NCBI GenBank assembly: GCA_017505465.1
Contig: JAFVPE010000032.1
Coordinates: 1 to 55,142, forward strand
Direction of reading: 5' to 3'
From: Clostridia bacterium
GTDB taxonomy: Bacteria; Bacillota; Clostridia; Christensenellales; Borkfalkiaceae
DNA length: 55,142 nucleotides
The notes under the pieces are model-generated. The model searched no databases. It had not been told where the DNA came from and was given only the letters and a program-made list of their open reading frames with translations. Every line of letters begins with the position of its first letter. The stretch's first letter is position 1. The translations under genes were made by a program, and so were the position numbers. This document shows positions 35,728 through 42,740 of the stretch, piece after piece.

Positions 35728-37617
35728 CTAAATAAGCGTTTCGTATTCTTCGTATAACCTATCCAGCATTGTCTTAATTTCTTCTAAACGGTTGCATTTT
35801 TCCGTAAGAAGAGGGAAATTGGAGGTCACTTCGGGAGTGGAAAGCGCTTCGTTGATTTCCGCATCTTCCGCTTCGAGTAAAGAAATTTCTTCTTCTATCT
35901 TTTTGACGCGCGTGCGACGTTTTGCGTCCTGCGCACGTTCTTCTTTCGTGCGGTAATAGCTCTCTTTTTGTTCGGAATTTTTTGAAATCGCGGGGGCAGG
36001 TACGTGTTCAACCTGTTTTTTAAGCTGCTGCTTATAGGCGGTATATTCGTCGTAAGAACCGTTAAATTCCGTGGATTTCCCGTTTTCAAGCTCTAAAATT
36101 TTGCCTGCCAACGCACGTATGAAATAACGGTCGTGCGAAACGAACAAAAGCGTGCCGTCAAACGCCTTCAAGGCAGCTTCAAGGCTTTCTCTTGCTGGCA
36201 AGTCAAGGTGGTTGGTCGGTTCGTCGAGAATAAGGAAATTCCCGTTTTCGCACTCAAATACGGCAAGCGCAAGCTTTGCTCGTTCACCGCCCGAAAGCAT
36301 ACGCACCTTTTTGTCCATATCTTCGGCGATCAAGCCTGCCTGCGCAAGGATATTGCGCACCTTCGTTTGCTCCCAAGTTACGTGTCTACCCCAAAGCTCG
36401 CTAAGCACGTTTTCATTGGGGTTAAGGTTGGCGTTTTCTTGGTCGTAGCAAGCAACCTTTACAAATCGACCAAAACGGATTGCGGCGTTTTTGCCTTTCA
36501 CAATTTCCTTGATTAGAGTGGACTTTCCCGTGCCGTTGTCCCCAATGACGGCGCATTTTTCACCGCGCATCAACGTGAAGGACGAGTTTTCGAGTAAGGT
36601 CTTTTCCCCTGCAGTCAAGCGTAAATTTTGTATTTCCAAAACTCGTTCGTAGGGTTTTTCCGAGTAGGTAAAGACAAAGCGCGGCGGTGTGGGGGGGAGC
36701 GAGGGCTTTTCCACAAGCTCCATTTTTTCGAGCGCAAGCCTACGCGATTGCGCCATTTTCGTTGTGGAAGCGCGGACGAGATTTCTATCCACGTATTCCT
36801 GCATATGCGCACGCTCTTCCTGCTGTTTTTCGTATTCTTTCAAGAGGCGCGCGGTCTTTTCCGCTTTGAGAACCTTGTATTTTGTGTAGTTCCCCTTAAA
36901 GACGGAAAGCTTCTTGTTTTCAAGTTCGTAAATCTGCGTGACCAATCGATCGAGAAAATAACGGTCGTGCGAGACGGTAAGAATCGCCCCTTTGAAGGCG
37001 GAAAGGTAATCTTCCAACCAAAAGAGCGTTTTCATATCGAGGTGGTTGGTAGGCTCGTCAAGGATGAGCAGTTCGGGTTCTTCAAGTAAAAGTCGACAAA
37101 GCTTTAACCGAGTTTTTTCGCCCCCCGACATGGTGGAAATCGGTTGCTCATAAACTTTTTCAAAGCCCATACCGTTTAAAACGGTGCGGATACGCACTTC
37201 AAAGTTGTAGCTGTCACGCGCGGCAATTTGCTTATTGAGCGCCTCGTATTTTGCGGAAAGCACACGGTATTCATTGGAGCTTTCCTGCGTTTGCGCAATT
37301 TTATTTTCCGTTTCGCGCAAAGCCTCGATGGCACGGATATCGGCAGTGAAAATCTCACGCATTTCTTCAAAAACGGTATTGGAAGAATCGTAGCCGCCGT
37401 TTTGGGCAAGATAGCCGATGCGAATCCCATTTTTGCGGAAAAGCGTACCGCTTTCGGGGCTTAGCTCGGACAACATAAGTCGAATGAGTGTGGTTTTCCC
37501 TTCACCGTTGCCGCCGATAAGACCTATCCTTTCGCCTTCATTCAACGCAAAACTGACTCCCTCTAAAAGAGAGCCGCCGTTGAAGCCGAAAGAAACGTTG
37601 TCAGCAGAAATGAGCAT
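35728..37617 (-). CDS. ABC-F family ATPase
   Basis: 629 residues from the ATG at 37617 (GAGGT 5 nt upstream); an in-frame extension to 37653 lacks support. Two ABC domains without membrane segments: Walker A GGNGEGKTT and GDNGTGKST, signatures MSGGEKTRLKL and LSGGERAKLAL, Walker B LLILDEPTNHLD and FLILDEPTNHLD. The interdomain linker is long and charged (KAEKTARLLKEYEKQQEERA), as in ribosome-binding ABC-F proteins. A C-terminal coiled coil (about 555-629) is present. These proteins bind the ribosomal E site; some give antibiotic resistance, others ease translation stalls. The sequence alone does not decide which. Confidence 0.92.
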   Translation of the reverse strand: MLISADNVSFGFNGGSLLEGVSFALNEGERIGLIGGNGEGKTTLIRLMLSELSPESGTLFRKNGIRIGYLAQNGGYDSSNTVFEEMREIFTADIRAIEALRETENKIAQTQESSNEYRVLSAKYEALNKQIAARDSYNFEVRIRTVLNGMGFEKVYEQPISTMSGGEKTRLKLCRLLLEEPELLILDEPTNHLDMKTLFWLEDYLSAFKGAILTVSHDRYFLDRLVTQIYELENKKLSVFKGNYTKYKVLKAEKTARLLKEYEKQQEERAHMQEYVDRNLVRASTTKMAQSRRLALEKMELVEKPSLPPTPPRFVFTYSEKPYERVLEIQNLRLTAGEKTLLENSSFTLMRGEKCAVIGDNGTGKSTLIKEIVKGKNAAIRFGRFVKVACYDQENANLNPNENVLSELWGRHVTWEQTKVRNILAQAGLIAEDMDKKVRMLSGGERAKLALAVFECENGNFLILDEPTNHLDLPARESLEAALKAFDGTLLFVSHDRYFIRALAGKILELENGKSTEFNGSYDEYTAYKQQLKKQVEHVPAPAISKNSEQKESYYRTKEERAQDAKRRTRVKKIEEEISLLEAEDAEINEALSTPEVTSNFPLLTEKCNRLEEIKTMLDRLYEEYETLI

Positions 37618-37663
37618 AAAAGACCTCGTATATTTTTTGGCAAAATACGCCAAAGTATTGTTG

Positions 37664-37789
37664 ATGGATAAAAAGAAATTTGAAAAATTGCGCCGTGCCG
37701 AAGCCGAGCTTGCTTACGCCAAACCGCGAAGAGCGGCGAAATTGACGGGTAAAATTGTCAAATGGAAGGGGCAGGTATTCGATGAATGA
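37664..37789 (+). CDS. Possible 41-residue basic small protein
   Basis: An ATG at 37664 opens a 41-codon frame with a basic, helical composition (DKKKFEKLRRAEAELAYAK). It fills the 185-bp gap between two - strand genes. No Shine-Dalgarno or promoter is clear, so it may be chance. Confidence 0.25.
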   Translation: MDKKKFEKLRRAEAELAYAKPRRAAKLTGKIVKWKGQVFDE

Positions 37790-37801
37790 ACGAATATGCG
37801 G

Positions 37802-38686
37802 TTAATAGTCCCACTCGGGGATATATTTCTCGTTGCTTGATTTGCGTTCTTGCGTAAATAGGTTGGTGATGCCAAGCTCGTCCGCCGTATCCAAAGCGGC
37901 GTTGTATTCTCTTGCCGTAATTGGGCGGGACAATTCGGGCATACCGTCAATTTTTCCAAACGGCGTGTATTGGCTCATAAGGCTCAAATAGGTATCGCTT
38001 GGAAGGGAGCGTTTGAACCATTTTAAAATGGCTTTCGTATCCGCCGTGCAAAGGGGCATTACCAAATGGCGCACGATACACCCCGACAGCATTTTGCCGT
38101 CGTCCGTCATTTTCAAGGGCTTGGAATTTGCCATAAACTCGACCGCTTCGCTCGCCACGTCGAAATAGTTTTCCTTACCCAAATACCGTTTGGAAAGGGT
38201 GGGGGAATAAAATTTCATATCGGGCAAATAGACGTCTATAAACGGGTCGATGCGTTTAAGCGCGTCGATTTTTTCATAGCCGCTCGAATTATAAACGACG
38301 GGGATTTTCGGCTTGTAAATTTCAAATGCAGGGAGCAGGTATGCGATGAGATGGGACGGAGTGACGAGAGAAACGTTCTCTGCACCCATAGCTTCCAAGG
38401 CTTTGAAGATATCCGCAAGCTCTTGCGGCGTGATAGCCTTTCCGCGCTCCGCGCGAGAAACCTCATAGTTTTGACAGAACGCGCAACGCAAATTACAGCC
38501 CGTAAAAAAGACCGTACCGCTTCCGTTTTTGAAGGAAATGCACGGTTCTTCAAAGGGGTGCAAATAGTATTTTGCGATATGCAATCCTGAAACGCCGCAC
38601 GCACCCGCATTTTCCAAGCGGTTTGCGCCGCATTCCACGGGGCAAAGTTTGCAATTTTCAAGCAAATGCTTCCATTCGTTCGTCAT
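37802..38686 (-). CDS. PflX-like radical SAM protein
   Basis: 294 residues from the ATG at 38686. An N-terminal Cys cluster (CKLCPVECGANR) is followed by the radical SAM motif CxxxCxxC in FFTGCNLRCAFCQNYEVS at about residues 64-71. Later segments, VYNSSGYEKIDALKRIDPFI and VYLPDMKFYS, are typical of the PflX group (COG1313), relatives of pyruvate formate-lyase activating enzyme with unknown targets. It binds one 4Fe-4S cluster and S-adenosylmethionine. The gene for S-adenosylmethionine synthase is divergent to it, a fitting though perhaps accidental neighbour. Its promoter lies only 7 nt from the start codon. Confidence 0.87.
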   Translation of the reverse strand: MTNEWKHLLENCKLCPVECGANRLENAGACGVSGLHIAKYYLHPFEEPCISFKNGSGTVFFTGCNLRCAFCQNYEVSRAERGKAITPQELADIFKALEAMGAENVSLVTPSHLIAYLLPAFEIYKPKIPVVYNSSGYEKIDALKRIDPFIDVYLPDMKFYSPTLSKRYLGKENYFDVASEAVEFMANSKPLKMTDDGKMLSGCIVRHLVMPLCTADTKAILKWFKRSLPSDTYLSLMSQYTPFGKIDGMPELSRPITAREYNAALDTADELGITNLFTQERKSSNEKYIPEWDY

Positions 38687-38693
38687 AATTGGT

Positions 38694-38722
38694 ATTATAC
38701 CACGAATGGAAAAAATTTGCAA
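38694..38722 (-). promoter_or_regulatory. Promoter of the radical SAM gene
   Basis: On the - strand TTGCAA (38717-38722), 17 bp, TATAAT (38694-38699). Only 7 nt then separate the -10 box from the ATG at 38686 and no Shine-Dalgarno fits between, so the mRNA is probably leaderless. The -10 box lies in a small palindrome, GGTATTATACC (38691-38701). Confidence 0.7.
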
Positions 38723-38750
38723 GCATGTATGTACGCGCGTACGGAATTAG

Positions 38751-38779
38751 TTGACAAGTGTCGAAAAAAAGGATATAAT
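38751..38779 (+). promoter_or_regulatory. Consensus promoter of metK
   Basis: TTGACA (38751-38756), 17 bp, TATAAT (38774-38779): a perfect sigma-A promoter located about 370 nt upstream of the metK start. Confidence 0.9.
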
Positions 38780-38785
38780 GATAGT

Positions 38786-38859
38786 CCCGATGAAAAAAGC
38801 GAGGGCTTTTTTTATGTGGGAACTTCATTGTAAATCCCAAGCGCAATGAAGAACTATAG
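38786..38859 (+). ncRNA. First half of the metK leader: two hairpins
   Basis: Right after the expected transcription start come AAAAAAGC (38793-38800) paired with GCTTTTTT (38805-38812) and a T-run, which resembles a terminator, and then CTTCATTG (38823-38830) with CAATGAAG (38844-38851). ATAGT (38781-38785) can close the whole unit with ACTAT (38853-38857). I see no SAM-I, SAM-II or SMK-box consensus. It is a possible regulatory leader of unknown class. Confidence 0.4.
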
Positions 38860-39141
38860 TTAGCCTGACAAGAACCGAACAAATTAAGGTTTTTGTGGCA
38901 AAAATGGCTTGATACGTCGTCAACAACCCTTATCATACGCCGTGTATGATTGCGGTTTGTTTTCTAGTCTGAATCTCATTTTTGCAAACAAAAACTGCGC
39001 AGCACCTTAAAAGATGGATTTTTCAGCAGATTTTGGCGAAGGTGGGCGCAGTTGTATAAAAATACTGCAAGGACGCATTTGTCAGAAGATGCGAAAATAG
39101 AGGCTTTTAAGGCTTAAAGTGTTCGATTCTTGTCAGGCTAA
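38860..39141 (+). repeat. 282-bp element with 21-bp inverted ends in the metK leader
   Basis: The left end (38860-38880, beginning TTAGCCTGACAAGAA) and the right end (39121-39141) are inverted copies matching at 20 of 21 positions. Inside are further hairpins: ATCATAC/GTATGAT (38932-38950), AACTGCGC/GCGCAGTT (38993-39053) and CGCAT/ATGCG (39074-39093). No reading frame is convincing. It is either a MITE-like non-coding mobile element or the second half of a structured RNA leader. Its right arm ends at the metK Shine-Dalgarno AGAGGA, so when transcribed the long stem could affect translation. No clear target duplication is visible. Confidence 0.55.
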
Positions 39142-39154
39142 GAGGATTTTTTAC

Positions 39155-40318
39155 ATGAAAAAGTTTTTTACCAGCGAAAGCGTCACGGAAGGACATCCCG
39201 ATAAGGTTTGCGACAACATTTCCGACGGTATTCTTGACGCGATTTTAGCACAAGATCCCTATGCTCGCGCAGCGGTGGAATGTGCGGCGGCATTCGATAC
39301 TTTGCTTATCATGGGCGAGGTTACGACGACGGCGAACGTGGATTACGAAGCGAAAGCAAGGGAGATTATCAAAGAAATCGGATACGATTTCGGTACGTTT
39401 GCTTACGATAAATGCAAAATTATTACGGCGATTCATCAACAGTCGCCCGATATTGCGATGGGCGTAAACGCTTCCCTTGAAAAGAAAACGGTAGGCGGCG
39501 ACGAAGCAAACCAACTCGGCGCAGGCGACCAAGGTATGATGTTCGGTTATGCTTGCCGTGAAACCAAAGAGCTTATGCCCTTGACGCTCTCTCTTTCTCA
39601 CCGTCTTGCAAAGAGATTGACCGACGTTAGAAAGAGCGGACTTTTGCCTTACCTTCGTCCCGATGGAAAGACGCAGGTTACGGTGGAATATGAGGACAAC
39701 GTTGCAAAGCGCGTGGATACGGTTGTCGTTTCCACACAGCACGACGCAGTCGTGTCGCAGGAACAAATTCGTGAGGATATGAAAAAACACGTAATCGATG
39801 AAATCGTTCCTTCGGAGCTTATGGACGAAAATACGAAAATTTACATCAACCCCACGGGCAGATTTGAAATTGGCGGTCCTGAGGGGGATAGCGGTCTTAC
39901 GGGCAGAAAGATTATCGTAGACACCTACGGCGGCAGATGCGCCCACGGCGGTGGCGCATTCTCGGGCAAAGATCCTACGAAGGTGGATAGAAGCGCGGCG
40001 TATTTCTGCCGTTATATCGCGAAAAATCTCGTGGCGGCAGGGCTTGCAGACGAAGTGGAAATCCAAGTTGCATACGCAATCGGCGTAGCAAAACCCGTTT
40101 CCGTTTTTGTGGATTCCCACGGCACGGGCAAGGTGGACGACGAAACGCTTGTTGAAATCGTCACGAAGGAGTTTGACCTTCGTCCGTATGCGATTATCAG
40201 TAAGCTCGAACTCCGTAACCCCGTTTTCAAGAAAACGGCGGCGTACGGACACTTCGGTTACAAGGGTTTCTCATGGGAACGCTTGGATAGAGTGGACGAC
40301 CTTAAAAAATATCTCTAA
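39155..40318 (+). CDS. metK: S-adenosylmethionine synthase
   Basis: 387 residues from the ATG at 39155 (AGAGGA upstream); a longer frame starts inside the inverted repeat and is rejected. Conserved motifs are [20 protein letters not shown] at the start, [16 protein letters not shown], and [19 protein letters not shown]. It makes S-adenosylmethionine from methionine and ATP as a cytoplasmic homotetramer. Length and motifs are standard and the gene looks intact. Expression comes from a consensus promoter through a long structured leader. In most Bacillota this gene is under a SAM riboswitch, but I recognise no known class here. Confidence 0.97.
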   Translation: MKKFFTSESVTEGHPDKVCDNISDGILDAILAQDPYARAAVECAAAFDTLLIMGEVTTTANVDYEAKAREIIKEIGYDFGTFAYDKCKIITAIHQQSPDIAMGVNASLEKKTVGGDEANQLGAGDQGMMFGYACRETKELMPLTLSLSHRLAKRLTDVRKSGLLPYLRPDGKTQVTVEYEDNVAKRVDTVVVSTQHDAVVSQEQIREDMKKHVIDEIVPSELMDENTKIYINPTGRFEIGGPEGDSGLTGRKIIVDTYGGRCAHGGGAFSGKDPTKVDRSAAYFCRYIAKNLVAAGLADEVEIQVAYAIGVAKPVSVFVDSHGTGKVDDETLVEIVTKEFDLRPYAIISKLELRNPVFKKTAAYGHFGYKGFSWERLDRVDDLKKYL

Positions 40319-40326
40319 TACCTATA

Positions 40327-40356
40327 AAATCCGAGCATATTGCTCGGATTTTTTTA
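40327..40356 (+). terminator. Terminator after metK
   Basis: AAATCCGAGCA (40327-40337) pairs with TGCTCGGATTT (40341-40351), followed by a T-run. Confidence 0.9.
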
Positions 40357-40431
40357 TGTGCGCCATTTGAGAAAAAATATGTCGAATAATGTAGAAAATA
40401 AAAAATGAAGGGGGCAGGTATGCAACGAAAT

Positions 40432-40464
40432 AAAAAAGAGAGCGAAATGATAGCTCTCTTTTTT
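40432..40464. terminator. Terminator of asnA, bidirectional
   Basis: 12-bp stem AAAAAAGAGAGC (40432-40443) with 40453-40464. Both strands end in a T-run. Confidence 0.85.
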
Positions 40465-40473
40465 AGATTATTT

Positions 40474-41481
40474 TTATAGCAATATAATTCCGTTTTCTTT
40501 GCATATTCGTTTGGTTTCTTCGTCCCAAAGGGATACCTGTACTTCTCCGATGTGCGCTTTGCCCAAAAGGAGCATGGAAAGACGGGATTGCCCGATACCG
40601 CCGCCCATCGTCAAGGGCAGCTCGCCCGCAAGTAACGCTTTATGGAAGGGCAGCTCTCTGCGCTCGTTGGCGTTTGCTTTCGTAAGCTGTTCGTCCAAAG
40701 ATTTTTCGTCCACGCGGATCCCCATAGAGGAAATTTCCATAGCGCAGTCCAAAACGTCGTCCCAAAACAAAATGTCGCCGTTGAGCGACCAATCGTCGTA
40801 GTCGGGGGCGCGGTTGCCGTGCGGTTTGCCCGATTGCAGCTTGTCGCCGATTTGCATAATAAACACCGTTTTGTGTTCTTTCACAAAGGCGTGTTCACGC
40901 TGCTCGGGGGTGAGCGAGGGATAGAGATTTTCCAATTCCTGCGCCGTGATAAAGGCAACCGTTCTGCAAAGCTCTACGTCAATTTGCGGATAGCGGCATT
41001 TCAAGAAATCGAGGGTGTCGCAGATTGCGCCGACGATGCCCTGCACCACCTTTTTGAGATAGTTTTCGTTGCGCGTTTCGCGCGTGATGATTTTTTCCCA
41101 ATCCCATTGGTCGGTGTAAACGGAATGCAAATTATCCATTTCTTCGTCGCGGCGGATTGCGTTCATGTCGGTGTACAAGCCTTCGCCTGCGGAAAACCCG
41201 TAAACGGCAGGCGCCATGCGCTTCCATTTTGCAAGGGAGTGTACGACAACGGCGTCCGTACCCGTTTCCTTTAAATCGAAACGGACGGGGCGTTCCACGC
41301 CGCTCAAATCATCGTTCAAGCCCGTCGTAGGGTCTACGAAAAGGGGAGCGGAAACACGCTTCAAGTTGAGCGCAAGACACAGTCTTTCTTCAAAGGTGCG
41401 CTTCAAAAGCCCGATAGCCGTTTGCGTGTCGTAAAGGCTCAAAGTCGATTGATAATCTTTGGGAATAGTAACTTTGCTCAT
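40474..41481 (-). CDS. asnA: Aspartate-ammonia ligase (asparagine synthetase A)
   Basis: 335 residues from the ATG at 41481, with AGGCAGGA just upstream. The class II aminoacyl-tRNA-synthetase-like fold shows VSAPLFVDPTTGLNDDLSGV, the segment KWKRMAPAVYGFSAGEGLYT, and the C-terminal motif 3 region LTMGGGIGQSRLSMLLLGKA. All are characteristic of AsnA. The enzyme makes asparagine from aspartate, ammonia and ATP in the cytoplasm. Length matches the family (about 330). It has its own promoter and terminator, so it is a single-gene unit. Confidence 0.96.
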   Translation of the reverse strand: MSKVTIPKDYQSTLSLYDTQTAIGLLKRTFEERLCLALNLKRVSAPLFVDPTTGLNDDLSGVERPVRFDLKETGTDAVVVHSLAKWKRMAPAVYGFSAGEGLYTDMNAIRRDEEMDNLHSVYTDQWDWEKIITRETRNENYLKKVVQGIVGAICDTLDFLKCRYPQIDVELCRTVAFITAQELENLYPSLTPEQREHAFVKEHKTVFIMQIGDKLQSGKPHGNRAPDYDDWSLNGDILFWDDVLDCAMEISSMGIRVDEKSLDEQLTKANANERRELPFHKALLAGELPLTMGGGIGQSRLSMLLLGKAHIGEVQVSLWDEETKRICKENGIILL

Positions 41482-41513
41482 ATTCCTGCCTCGAAAGTTG
41501 AAAAATTTATCAT

Positions 41514-41543
41514 AGTATAGCATACTTTTTGTCGGTTTGTCAA
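41514..41543 (-). promoter_or_regulatory. Promoter of asnA
   Basis: On the - strand TTGACA (41538-41543), 18 bp, TATACT (41514-41519). Confidence 0.8.
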
Positions 41544-41556
41544 CGATATTCCGCTT

Positions 41557-41781
41557 TTGCCAAGGGGAAGAATAAAAAATGGCGAAATTTCCTTGAAAAT
41601 GGGGTGGATTCTACTAAAAGTAAAATCATTTTTTCCGTTTGATCGCCAAGACCACCTGGTAGAATTATCCTTTGCTGCAATAGTCATTTCTATTCTCGGC
41701 ATGATATTAGGTGCGGTGCTTCCCATCATTCTCTATTCGAGGGGCGGTGTTTTTGATAATCTGCTAGGCTTGTATTCTTGA
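41557..41781 (+). pseudogene. Possible remnant of a small membrane protein gene
   Basis: A 74-codon frame (TTG at 41557, ATG at 41599) contains one membrane segment (FAAIVISILGMILGAVLPII) and ends SRGGVFDNLLGLYS. Neither start has a good Shine-Dalgarno, and codon choice (CTA, CTG, ATA) differs from the neighbours. The hydrophobic part resembles membrane helices of DUF4190-like proteins, as in the next gene. It may be a decayed paralogue or chance. Confidence 0.3.
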
Positions 41782-41802
41782 AAAAATATATAGTTCAAAT
41801 AC

Positions 41803-41831
41803 TTGACAAAATCCGTGAAAAAAGATATGCT
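41803..41831 (+). promoter_or_regulatory. Promoter of the zinc-ribbon protein gene
   Basis: TTGACA (41803-41808), 17 bp, TATGCT (41826-41831). It lies inside a longer in-frame extension (from 41778), which is why I start the gene at 41880. Confidence 0.75.
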
Positions 41832-41879
41832 ATAACTGTAGCGCAAAAGATTGCGCCGAGATTTACACGGAGGTTAGGA

Positions 41880-42422
41880 ATGGAAGAAAACAAGGTGGAA
41901 TTGGTTGAAGAAAAGGCGTATTGCCCTTATTGCGGAAAGCAAACGACGAGTTCTGATCGTTTTTGTCAAAACTGCGGCGGCTATTTAGGTAAGAAACAGG
42001 AGCCGAAAGAAGAAACGAACGATTCGGAGACAAAAGAATCCGTAGCCATGAGAATATGCGAGGGTTGTGGACGAGCATTTCCGAGAAATTTGGAACGTTG
42101 TCCGATTTGCGGCAATAAAAACGATACCGTGCGTGCAACGCAAGATACGAGAAAGCCTTTCAACTTTTGGGCGGTAATTGCGCTTGTTTGTTCATTGTCG
42201 ATTAGCGGTATTTTGGGGCTTATTTTTGCAAGTATAGCAAGCAACAAGGAGGGAGAGTTCAGGAAACCGATGAGCGGTATGTCCAAAGCGGCGAGAATAC
42301 TTGGTATTTTGTCCATTGTAATCACGGCGGTGTACGTTGTGGTAGTACTGATTATGTATTTGGGTGGATTGGCTGATTTCTATTCTGAAATAGACGGTAA
42401 TTACGGTAGCTACTATTATTAA
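41880..42422 (+). CDS. Zinc-ribbon and DUF4190-like membrane protein
   Basis: 180 residues from the ATG at 41880, just after GGAGGT. Two zinc ribbons lie in the N-terminal half: CPYCGK...FCQNCGG and CEGCGR...CPICGNK. The C-terminal half has two membrane segments (about 95-118, AVIALVCSLSISGILGLIFA, and 140-165) linked by KPMSGMSKAARILG, the layout of DUF4190 proteins. The tail is Tyr-rich (GNYGSYYY). Zinc-ribbon plus DUF4190 proteins are common in Bacillota and their function is not known. It is a single-gene unit with its own promoter and terminator. Confidence 0.82.
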   Translation: MEENKVELVEEKAYCPYCGKQTTSSDRFCQNCGGYLGKKQEPKEETNDSETKESVAMRICEGCGRAFPRNLERCPICGNKNDTVRATQDTRKPFNFWAVIALVCSLSISGILGLIFASIASNKEGEFRKPMSGMSKAARILGILSIVITAVYVVVVLIMYLGGLADFYSEIDGNYGSYYY

Positions 42423-42740
42423 TTTATAAATCGAAACTGAAATGGAAACGGACTGCAAAGCTGTTTCCATTTTTATTTTTTTTTCTCGTGTGAACGGAGT
42501 AAAAAACGGGTATAAATATTTCATATCTGCAAAATTCGACCTATTCGCAAGGGGGATTTGCGATATTTTTTATAAAAAGGCTATAAAAACGCTTTCATTT
42601 TCAATGAAAATATTGTAAAATATAAGATGAATTAAAATGCCACATTGTGGGCTCGACGTGAAATTGACGAAAAAGTTACCTATGGTAAAAATGTGGACGA
42701 AAGGAAAATTCAAGAAAAATAAATCTATCGGAGTTTTAAG
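42423..42740 (+). promoter_or_regulatory. Terminator and secA upstream region
   Basis: This 318-bp gap has no gene. A terminator lies at 42440-42484 (AAATGGAAAC paired with GTTTCCATTT, then T residues). A possible secA promoter is TTGACG (42664-42669), 16 bp, TAAAAA (42686-42691). The stretch between is AT-rich and I see nothing else in it. Confidence 0.5.

Noticed and set aside
40409..40483. Small frame after metK with a Shine-Dalgarno-like stretch
   Set aside because: It reads through the asnA terminator hairpin and has no sensible composition.
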